Assembly: GCA_018224455.1 (NCBI GenBank)
Contig: JAGTUY010000216.1
Span: forward strand, 1 to 22,933
Origin: Desulfosarcina sp.
GTDB taxonomy: Bacteria; Desulfobacterota; Desulfobacteria; Desulfobacterales; Desulfosarcinaceae
DNA length: 22,933 nt
Reading direction: 5' to 3'
Under the pieces are notes generated by a model. It did not search any database and was not told the DNA's origin. It saw only the letters and a program-made list of their open reading frames with translations. The position numbers and the translations under genes are program-made. Below, one piece after another: positions 1-7,511 of the stretch (within the stretch, counting starts at the first letter, position 1; each line of letters opens with the position of its first letter).

Positions 1-1
1 C

Positions 2-1558
2 ATGCCCATGATCGCCGAAGCGGCCATGTCCATGCTGGCGTGTGCCCGCATCGGTGCGGTGCACTCGGTGGTTTTTGGTGGATTTGCGGCCAAAGAGTTG
101 GCCACGCGCATCAACGATGCCAAGCCCAAGGTGATCGTGACGGCCTCGTGCGGCATTGAAGTCAAGAAAATCATCGCCTACAAGCCGCTATTGGACAAGG
201 CCATCGACATGAGCACCAGCAAGCCGGGCAAGTGCATCATCTTTCAGCGGCCCATGGAGAAGGCGTCCATGATCGCCGGCCGGGATGTGGACTGGGTGGA
301 AGCCATGTCCGCGGCAACGCCGGCAGACTGCGTGCCGGTGGCGGCCACGGATCCGCTCTACATCCTTTACACCTCGGGCACCACAGGCGAGCCAAAAGGC
401 GTCGTGCGCGACAACGGCGGCCACGTGGTGGCACTGAAATGGAGCATGAAGAACATCTACAACGTGGACGCTGGGGATGTTTACTGGGCGGCCTCGGACG
501 TGGGCTGGGTGGTGGGGCACAGCTACATTGTCTACGCGCCGCTGTTCAAGGGTTGCACCACGATCCTGTTCGAGGGCAAGCCGGTGGGAACACCGGACGC
601 CGGGGTCTTCTGGCGGGTGATCGCCGACCACAAGGTTAAGGCCATGTTCACTGCGCCGACGGCCTTCCGGGCGATCAAGCGCGAGGATCCCAAGGCCGAA
701 CTGATGAAAAAGTACGACCTGTCCAACTTCAAGGCCCTGTTCCTGGCCGGTGAGCGCACGGACCCCAACACCTTGCACTGGGCCGAAGATGCCCTCAAGG
801 TGCCGGTGGTGGATCACTGGTGGCAGACCGAGACGGGCTGGGCCATCTGCGCCAACTGCATGGGCCTGCACGTCTTTCCGGTCAAGGAGGGCTCACCCAC
901 CAAGCCGGCGCCGGGATGGAACCTGCAGGTCGTGGACGAAAACAACAATCAGGTGGCGACGGGTGAGATCGGGGCCCTGGTGGTGAAGCTGCCGCTGCCC
1001 CCGGGTGCGCTGCCGACCTTGTGGCAGAAAGATGACCGCTACGTGGCGTCCTACCTGGAAGAGTTCCCCGGCTACTACAAGACGGCCGATGCGGGGTACA
1101 TCGATGAGGAGGGCTACGCCTACATCATGAGCCGCACGGACGACATCATCAACGTGGCCGGTCACCGGCTCTCCACGGGGGCCATGGAGGAGGTGCTTTC
1201 GGACCATCCGGACGTGGCCGAGTGCGCGGTGCTGGGGGTGGATGACGACCTCAAGGGCCAGGTGCCGGTGGGTTTTGTGGTGCTTAAGGCCGGGGTGACC
1301 AAGGCCGATGACGAAATAATCAAGGAAACGATCCAGATGGTGCGCGACCGCATCGGCCCGGTGGCGGCGTTCAAGACGGCCACGGTGGTCAAACGGCTGC
1401 CCAAGACGCGTTCGGGCAAGATCCTGCGTGGCACGATCCAGAAGATTGCCGACAACAAGGAATACAATGTGCCGGCCACCATCGACGACCCGACCATCCT
1501 GGGTGAAATGGAAGAGGCCCTCAAAGGCATCGGCTATGCCGGCGCCAGGAAGTCCTGA
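2..1558 (+). CDS. prpE: Propionyl-CoA/acetyl-CoA synthetase, C-terminal 518 residues (5' end outside window)
   Basis: AMP-forming acyl-CoA synthetase that activates a short-chain acid (propionate or acetate) to its CoA thioester through an acyl-adenylate in the cytoplasm. The visible part carries the phosphate-binding loop YTSGTTGEPKG (visible residues 123-133), the adenine-binding motif WWQTETGW (273-280), the hinge region around YIMSRTDDIINVAGHRLS, and the C-terminal TRSGKILRG with the catalytic and acetylatable lysine at visible residue 473. WWQTETGW and VVRDNGGHVVAL resemble the PrpE/ACSS3 branch more than classic Acs, but substrate cannot be fixed from sequence. Family members are about 630 residues, so roughly 110-120 N-terminal residues lie upstream; the Met at base 2 is internal. 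The gene converges on the response regulator gene and ends in TGA just before a hairpin terminator. Confidence 0.9.
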   Translation: MPMIAEAAMSMLACARIGAVHSVVFGGFAAKELATRINDAKPKVIVTASCGIEVKKIIAYKPLLDKAIDMSTSKPGKCIIFQRPMEKASMIAGRDVDWVEAMSAATPADCVPVAATDPLYILYTSGTTGEPKGVVRDNGGHVVALKWSMKNIYNVDAGDVYWAASDVGWVVGHSYIVYAPLFKGCTTILFEGKPVGTPDAGVFWRVIADHKVKAMFTAPTAFRAIKREDPKAELMKKYDLSNFKALFLAGERTDPNTLHWAEDALKVPVVDHWWQTETGWAICANCMGLHVFPVKEGSPTKPAPGWNLQVVDENNNQVATGEIGALVVKLPLPPGALPTLWQKDDRYVASYLEEFPGYYKTADAGYIDEEGYAYIMSRTDDIINVAGHRLSTGAMEEVLSDHPDVAECAVLGVDDDLKGQVPVGFVVLKAGVTKADDEIIKETIQMVRDRIGPVAAFKTATVVKRLPKTRSGKILRGTIQKIADNKEYNVPATIDDPTILGEMEEALKGIGYAGARKS

Positions 1559-1598
1559 TGATTCACCGGTCCTGAGCCAGTGATAACTACGTTAACAA

Positions 1599-1643
1599 AA
1601 AACGCCGGGTGCATCTGTCAAAGAAGCCCCGGCGTTTTCTTTT
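1599..1643. terminator. Bidirectional rho-independent terminator between convergent genes
   Basis: The arms AACGCCGGG (1601-1609) and CCCGGCGTT (1628-1636) are perfectly complementary, and flanking A and T bases extend the stem by two pairs. The loop is 18 nt. The plus strand ends in a T-rich tract (1635-1643) and the minus strand reads into six T, so the element can end both the acyl-CoA synthetase transcript and the glnE/kinase/regulator transcript. The rest of 1559-1709 holds nothing else I can support. Confidence 0.8.
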
Positions 1644-1709
1644 GTTTCACGGGTGTTGCCAGATGGACTAACCGGTGGTTAGCGTTCGCCCTCGTTTTCA
1701 ACCCGATGG

Positions 1710-3362
1710 CTAAATGGCAACGACTTGATTCCTCCCCTGGCTTTTGGCCTGGTACAAGGCTTTGTCAGCCTGGTCTACCAGCTGCCTGCCGGTGATAATA
1801 CCACCGGCGGGCCGGGCAGCGACACCCACGCTGGCGGTGATGTGAAGGGTCAGCTCCCCGTAGGTGAATCCGTGCGCCTTCACCCGCTCCCGAAAACGCT
1901 CGCACAGGGCTGACGCTTTATCCAGCGGGGTGTCCGGGAGAATGACGGCAAACTCCTCACCGCCGTAACGACAGCCCACATCATATTTGCGGATGCTGTC
2001 ATTCAGCAACCGCCCGAACTCCTGGAGGACGCAGTCCCCGCACAGATGTCCGTGGTTATCATTGACCCGCTTGAAATGGTCCAGGTCGATCATGCACAGC
2101 GCCAGCCCGTGACCGTAGCGTTGCGCACCGGAGATTTCCCGTTCCAGCGCTTCCCGAAAATAGCGCCGGTTGAACATGCCGGTCAGTTCATCGCGCACGG
2201 ACATCTCTGTTAGCTTCTCCTGAGCCATGCGCATCTCCCGCTTCAAACCGGCCTTTTCCAGGGCATTGGAAATGATACGCAGCAGCGCTTTGCCGCTCAC
2301 CTTGGCCTTGGGGAGATAGTCGTAGGCACCGGCCTGGATGATCCGGGAGGCGATCAGCTCGTCTCCCTGGCCGGTAATAACCACCACCGGTGTCTCCATC
2401 CCCTTGTTGTTGATGGCTTCAAGAAAGTCCAGGCCGGTGCCGTCGGGTAGCAGGTAATCCAGAAAGATGAGATCGAACCTATCCTTGTCCAGACGGCCGA
2501 ATGCCTCGCGGATGGATTTTACCCGGGTCAGTGTAAGCTGATGGTGATCCCGCAGGATCTTTCTGACTTGGGCGAAGTCATTGTCTTTTTCCTCAATGGC
2601 CAGGATAGAGACATGCTGGTCCAGGTTGAGGATGGTTTTCCCGCCGGCGTAGGTTTTGGGTTGGTCGTGGCGGAGGGTCTGGATCTTCTTGACCGTGTCG
2701 GAAATCCGGTTGGCGGCTTCGGTAATTTTACTCACCCGGCCGGCCAAGTGGGCCGGGATGTTGCCATCCATTTCCATCAGCTGGACATTTCCTATCAGAA
2801 TCATCAATGGCTGGTTCAGTTCGTGGGCCGTGGCACCGGCCATCTGAAGCAGAACTTTCAGGCGCTCCTCCTCGATCACCGATTTTTGCTGCTCACGGAT
2901 CTGAAGGTTGACGGCTTCCAGTTCCGCCACCGCACGGCTCAATTCCAAATTGCTCTGCTGAAGCTTTATTCGCTGTTGAAACAATTCGACAAAGACATTG
3001 ACCTTGCTTCTGAGGATGAGCGGGTCCAGTGGCTTGAACAGATAGTCCACCGCACCTTTCTCGTAGCCGGTAAAGACGTGGGCGTCGTCTTTGCTGATGG
3101 CCGTGAGGAAAATAATGGGGATATGGCGGCTTTTTTCGCTGCCCCGCATCAGTTCAGCCACCTCAAAGCCGTCCATGCCAGGCATTTGAACGTCCAGGAG
3201 AATCAGGGCGAAGGTGTGTTCCAAAACCAGTCCTAGCGCTTCGTTTCCGGAGGTGGCGGTAATGATGGACAGCTCCGGTCGCTCAAGGACGCCTTCGATG
3301 GCCATTAGATTCTCGGGCCGGTCGTCCACAACCAGGATTTTTATCTTTTCATCTGATGACAT
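1710..3362 (-). CDS. Response regulator with REC-DHp-REC-GGDEF architecture (diguanylate cyclase)
   Basis: A cytoplasmic two-component output protein predicted to make c-di-GMP from two GTP. In order: receiver 1 (residues 7-125; acidic pair D13/D14, phosphoacceptor D57, K110); a coiled coil (about 126-170); a histidine-kinase dimerisation-type helix pair with HELNQPL (H180; about 168-232) but no ATPase domain; receiver 2 (about 251-370; D302, K352); and GGDEF (about 390-550) with active-site GGEEF at 467-471. RKYD at 458-461 lies exactly five residues before it, fitting the RxxD product-inhibition site. The ATG at 3362 gives 550 aa. An in-frame TTG at 3383 would overlap the kinase stop codon by 3 nt and add seven residues; neither start has a good Shine-Dalgarno. 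It follows the hybrid kinase directly, so the kinase is the likely phosphodonor. The DHp segment may serve dimerisation or phosphorelay. Confidence 0.88.
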   Translation of the reverse strand: MSSDEKIKILVVDDRPENLMAIEGVLERPELSIITATSGNEALGLVLEHTFALILLDVQMPGMDGFEVAELMRGSEKSRHIPIIFLTAISKDDAHVFTGYEKGAVDYLFKPLDPLILRSKVNVFVELFQQRIKLQQSNLELSRAVAELEAVNLQIREQQKSVIEEERLKVLLQMAGATAHELNQPLMILIGNVQLMEMDGNIPAHLAGRVSKITEAANRISDTVKKIQTLRHDQPKTYAGGKTILNLDQHVSILAIEEKDNDFAQVRKILRDHHQLTLTRVKSIREAFGRLDKDRFDLIFLDYLLPDGTGLDFLEAINNKGMETPVVVITGQGDELIASRIIQAGAYDYLPKAKVSGKALLRIISNALEKAGLKREMRMAQEKLTEMSVRDELTGMFNRRYFREALEREISGAQRYGHGLALCMIDLDHFKRVNDNHGHLCGDCVLQEFGRLLNDSIRKYDVGCRYGGEEFAVILPDTPLDKASALCERFRERVKAHGFTYGELTLHITASVGVAARPAGGIITGRQLVDQADKALYQAKSQGRNQVVAI

Positions 3363-3379
3363 GGTCGCGTCCCGTGGGT

Positions 3380-6300
3380 TCAATCAATGGAAGACGATGC
3401 GCCGATGCGCTCCGGATCGGTGGTTTGCGGGGTTATCCAGATTTTAAGCATGGACGTCAGTTTATCCAGGTTCACCGGTTTGGCCAGGTAATCGTCGGCG
3501 CCGGCTTCGATGCACTTGGCTCGGTCTCCCTGCATGGCTTTTGCCGTCAGGGCGACAATGGGAAGGGTTTTGTAGCGATCCCGGTTTCGAATCTCTCGAA
3601 TGGCCCGGTAACCGTCCACTTCGGATATCATGACATCCATAAGAACGAGATCAATGTCCGGAAACCGGTCCAGTTTGTCAAGACTTTCCTTGCCTGATTT
3701 TCCGGTGAACACTTCGGCTCCCTGGTCCTCCAGAACATTGGATACGGCAAAAACCGTTCGCATGTCGTCATCTACCAGAAGTACTTTGCGACCCTTTAAC
3801 CCGGGAAGGCGGTTGTCCACGGCCAGCAGCCGATCGCGATGGGGCTCGTCCAGTGCTTCAGGCAGCAGGTGAAGACGCGAAACCAGCGCCAGCAGCAGCT
3901 GCTCCGGTGCGTCGATTACCTTGAGGTTCACCACAGCCGAAAATGGGTCGACAGCGCCTGCAGGTTGGGTGTCCAGCGACGTCCCCGGGTACAGAAACAC
4001 CGGCATTGGATCGTGTTGCCGGCCGTTTAGAAAACGGCGCTGTTCGGCGGCACTTAAGGCTGGATGTACGATCACGGCATGGACGACTTTTGTTTTCAGG
4101 ACCGTTTTTGCCTCGACAGCCGTGGCCGCCGTCATGATGCGGATCGTTTTGCCGCCGACAGCGCCGGTGATTTGGGCAATGGCGTCCGAATCCGGGGCGA
4201 CCACGAGGATCGTTCGACCTTCGGTCGATTGCAGATGGTCGATCCGCTGAAATGAAGCTTCCAGGTGACGGGCGGTGACCGGCTCGATCACATGGCCTGC
4301 TGCCCCGTGAACCGCTGCGTCGAAGTCATCCGTCTGCAAAGAGAAAGTAAAAACGGGGATGTGCCGGCTGCGGGGGTTGGCTTTGATTCGGTGAACCATC
4401 GTCCAGCCGTTGGCATCGGTCAGCCCCAGGTTTACGAAAATGGCGGTAGGGAGATAGTAATCGGCGAAATGAAGGCCGGTCTGGAATTGTTCGGCCACCA
4501 GTATTTTATAGCCATTTTGGTGAGCATATGCCTTGATGGGTTCGGTCGTGCCTGGATTCGTGTCGATGATGAGAATACATCTGTCCCCGGGTGTCAGCCG
4601 ATTGCGATCATCCGGAACCGGATCCACTCTCGGGGCCGCTTCGGTCTCATCCGCCGAGGCCGGCGCCGCCGCTGCCCGGGTGGCGGTTCGCTCGAAAGCA
4701 TCGCCGCGGATCATCGCCGGTTCATTCTCGGGCAGCGGGATGATGGGCAGGTGAAGCGTAAACCGGCTGCCCTGGTTATCTTCGCTCTCGAGCGTAATGA
4801 TACCGCCCAGCATTCGGGCCAGTTCCCGTGAAATGGAAAGGCCCAATCCGGTGCCGCCATACTTGCGCCGGGTGGAGCCGTCTACCTGCTGGAAAGCTTC
4901 AAACACCATCTGCTGCTTGGCCGCCGGAATGCCGATTCCCGTGTCCACAACACTGATGGACAGACAGCCATGGTCATCCGTGTCGTCGGCACCCCGACAG
5001 ATGACCCGTTCGCGGGAAACCGTGATTTCCAGGCGGATGGTTCCCCTGGCGGTGAACTTGAAGGCATTGGAGAGAAAATTTTTGACGATCTGTTCGACGC
5101 GCTTTCTATCGGTGATCAGTCGTTCCGGCACGTCCTGCGCCACATGGATGGCAAACCGGATACCGCGCTGCTCGGCCAGGGGCGCAAAGCTTACCTGAAT
5201 GGCGTCGGCAATGGATTGGACCCGTACCGCTTGAAGCGCCACCTCCATTTTCCCCGATTCCACTTTGGCCAGATCCAGGATTTCGTTGATCAGGTTCAGC
5301 AGGTCTTCTCCCGCCGAATGGATGGTTTGGGCGAACTCGGATTGCCGGGCGGTCAAGTTTTTTTCCTTATTCTCCAGAAGCAGCCGGGAAAGCAGCAGGA
5401 TGCTGTTGAGCGGGGTTCGGAGTTCATGGGACATGTTGGCCATGAACTCCGTTTTGTAGCGGCTCGAAATCTCAAGCTGCCGGGCTTTTTCCGCCAGTTC
5501 CAGGTGGGCTTTTTCCAACTCGGTGTTTTGTCTCTGCATGTCCAATTTCTGTGTTTCCAGGATGGCCATGTGAGCTTCGAGATCGGCAGCGTTTTTCACC
5601 ATCTGTGCGTTGGCGGCTTCCAACTCCATCTGTTTGAGTTGAAGCTTCTCCTCGGACGTTTGAAAAGCCCGGCGCTGCGCCTGCAATTGGCGTGTGCTTT
5701 CTTCGAGCGATGCTTCACGCGCCTTCAATCGCTGAGCTTGTTTCCGGGTCTGTTCCAGCAGTGCCTCCTCCTGCTGCCGGGTTGATGCGGCGTCGACGGC
5801 AACGGCAATGACCGCCGACGCCGCTTCTACGAAATGATAATGAAATCGGTTGAATACGCCTGTTTTCGACAGCTCCAGAACCCCTATGGCGGTTTGCCGC
5901 CATATCAAGGGCGCCGCGATCAGATTGGCCAGGTCAGGCGTGGAAACAGGCGCCACCAAGCCGCTGCTCGCCTCCCTGTGAAACATCGCGAGGGTTTCTA
6001 CTTGGGCCGCCGGATCGATCCGCCCCGCTTTCGGGTCGAAAACCGGTCGCCGCTCACCATTGGGATGGCCTGGGAACCGGCTGATGCATTTCAGTTCGCC
6101 GTCGTCATCCATGATAAAAAAGTCTGCCTGACACAGGTCGAGAACGTCAAAAAGAAATTCGAGCGAATTGAGAGACAGCTCCCCCAGATCCTGTCCTTTG
6201 CCGACCAACCGGTGCAGGTTGGCTAGGCCGGATATGAACCGCGACAGGGTGTTGTTTTGTGTTTTGAGATGGTGAATCATGCTGTTGAAGGATGCTGCCA

Positions 6301-7495
6301 GTTCTCCGATCTCATGGTCAGCGGTGACATGCATGTCATGGTCATAGTGACCTTGTGCCACCATCGATGTCTGTCGGTAAAGATCGCGCACCGGTTCAAC
6401 GATCGTTCGTGCCAAGATCGCAGATGCCACCAGTGCCCCCGCGCCCGTCAGGATCACGATGGCAACGATTACCGCCCGCAGCGGATGGATGACAGCAAAC
6501 GCAGCCGCCGTTTCAATTTCAGCAATCAAGGCATATGGGGTATCGCCCAGGCGTATCTGGGCGTAGGTGCCGATGACCGGATTGCCGCCCGGTCCTGCAT
6601 ATGTAAAAGGCTCCGCCGGGAATGTCGGGACGCTTTCACCAGCCTGGTTTTCCCGCCATAACCGTGTTTGCGCGGACTCTATCCTGGCACCGCTGCTGGG
6701 ATGCGGCGATCCGGTGGTGCCGGCCAGCAGTGTCAGGTCGACATCCACCAGATACAGCTGCGACCCCGTCCCGATTCCCACGGGCGCCTCCACGATTTGT
6801 TGGACGGTACGGAGCGGAACTTGAAAGGCAACAACACCAGCGGGTTGGCTGTTTTCACCGCGAATGGGTGCGGTCACGAAGGCCGTTTCGGTATCGCCGG
6901 CCGGGGAATAGCGTTCAAAACCGGCAAATCCGGGATTTCCTGATTCAAGGGTTCTGCGAAAGGCGTCGGCAAAGCGGGTTTTTGCCAATCCACCCTGATT
7001 CAGGTTTTCCGCCAGGTCTTTCTGCCTGGCGCTGGAGAACAGAATATTTCCGGCTGGATCAATCATCAGAATATCACTGTAGCCGTGGAGGTTGGCATGC
7101 AGTTCCATGTCGGATCCGTAGGCGGCGGTGGCCATGGCCCATGGGACACTGCCTACCAATTCGGAGACCGTTGCTTCAGCCGCTGCATGGCTTCTGACCA
7201 GGGTGTTGAAAAAAGATACGGTGGTGCGTTCACGACCCTGCTTATCGGCGTCAGCCAGCCGGTCATCGAAAAAGCGTTGAAGCTGACGGCTTTTCAATTC
7301 GGCGGCGATGCGGATGTTCTGGCGGATTTCCTGCTCCACGCGTGGGTAGGCCGTTTGGTAGCTGATCCATCCAACCAGGGCCATGGGTACCATGGAAAGG
7401 CCCAAACAAAAAAACAGCAGCTGCCGACCCAAGCCCCGGCGAAACACCAGACTCAGCTTGAAAGGCAACAACTGATCACGGGACCTGTCTTGCAT
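3380..7495 (-). CDS. Membrane hybrid sensor histidine kinase (Cache-HAMP-GAF-HisKA-HATPase-REC x3)
   Basis: A 1371-aa inner-membrane sensor kinase. TM1 is at about residues 24-46, followed by a periplasmic Cache-type sensor (about 47-335), TM2 (about 338-362), HAMP (about 362-415), a GAF-like domain (about 425-570), a long coiled coil (about 572-678), HisKA with SHELRTP (H690), and HATPase with N-box NFLSN (N810), DTGIGIP (851-857) and GGTGLGLSI (880-888). Three receiver modules follow. The first (about 972-1085) has Asn1022 where the phosphoacceptor Asp is expected and Glu1071 where the Lys is expected. The second (about 1094-1210) has His1144 at the Asp position. The third (about 1236-1352) is intact (DDD 1242-1244, D1287, K1339). 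The ligand is unknown. The gene starts 16 nt after glnE stops and is followed at once by the GGDEF regulator, suggesting one transcript. An 8-A run lies just upstream of the start. Confidence 0.9.
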   Translation of the reverse strand: MQDRSRDQLLPFKLSLVFRRGLGRQLLFFCLGLSMVPMALVGWISYQTAYPRVEQEIRQNIRIAAELKSRQLQRFFDDRLADADKQGRERTTVSFFNTLVRSHAAAEATVSELVGSVPWAMATAAYGSDMELHANLHGYSDILMIDPAGNILFSSARQKDLAENLNQGGLAKTRFADAFRRTLESGNPGFAGFERYSPAGDTETAFVTAPIRGENSQPAGVVAFQVPLRTVQQIVEAPVGIGTGSQLYLVDVDLTLLAGTTGSPHPSSGARIESAQTRLWRENQAGESVPTFPAEPFTYAGPGGNPVIGTYAQIRLGDTPYALIAEIETAAAFAVIHPLRAVIVAIVILTGAGALVASAILARTIVEPVRDLYRQTSMVAQGHYDHDMHVTADHEIGELAASFNSMIHHLKTQNNTLSRFISGLANLHRLVGKGQDLGELSLNSLEFLFDVLDLCQADFFIMDDDGELKCISRFPGHPNGERRPVFDPKAGRIDPAAQVETLAMFHREASSGLVAPVSTPDLANLIAAPLIWRQTAIGVLELSKTGVFNRFHYHFVEAASAVIAVAVDAASTRQQEEALLEQTRKQAQRLKAREASLEESTRQLQAQRRAFQTSEEKLQLKQMELEAANAQMVKNAADLEAHMAILETQKLDMQRQNTELEKAHLELAEKARQLEISSRYKTEFMANMSHELRTPLNSILLLSRLLLENKEKNLTARQSEFAQTIHSAGEDLLNLINEILDLAKVESGKMEVALQAVRVQSIADAIQVSFAPLAEQRGIRFAIHVAQDVPERLITDRKRVEQIVKNFLSNAFKFTARGTIRLEITVSRERVICRGADDTDDHGCLSISVVDTGIGIPAAKQQMVFEAFQQVDGSTRRKYGGTGLGLSISRELARMLGGIITLESEDNQGSRFTLHLPIIPLPENEPAMIRGDAFERTATRAAAAPASADETEAAPRVDPVPDDRNRLTPGDRCILIIDTNPGTTEPIKAYAHQNGYKILVAEQFQTGLHFADYYLPTAIFVNLGLTDANGWTMVHRIKANPRSRHIPVFTFSLQTDDFDAAVHGAAGHVIEPVTARHLEASFQRIDHLQSTEGRTILVVAPDSDAIAQITGAVGGKTIRIMTAATAVEAKTVLKTKVVHAVIVHPALSAAEQRRFLNGRQHDPMPVFLYPGTSLDTQPAGAVDPFSAVVNLKVIDAPEQLLLALVSRLHLLPEALDEPHRDRLLAVDNRLPGLKGRKVLLVDDDMRTVFAVSNVLEDQGAEVFTGKSGKESLDKLDRFPDIDLVLMDVMISEVDGYRAIREIRNRDRYKTLPIVALTAKAMQGDRAKCIEAGADDYLAKPVNLDKLTSMLKIWITPQTTDPERIGASSSID

Positions 7496-7511
7496 GGCAA
7501 AGGCCTTTTTT

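Noticed and set aside
3363..3383. TTG start at 3383 for the response regulator
   Set aside because: It would give a 3-nt overlap with the kinase stop codon and is possible, but receiver domains usually begin close to the start and ATG 3362 fits better. It is kept as an alternative only.
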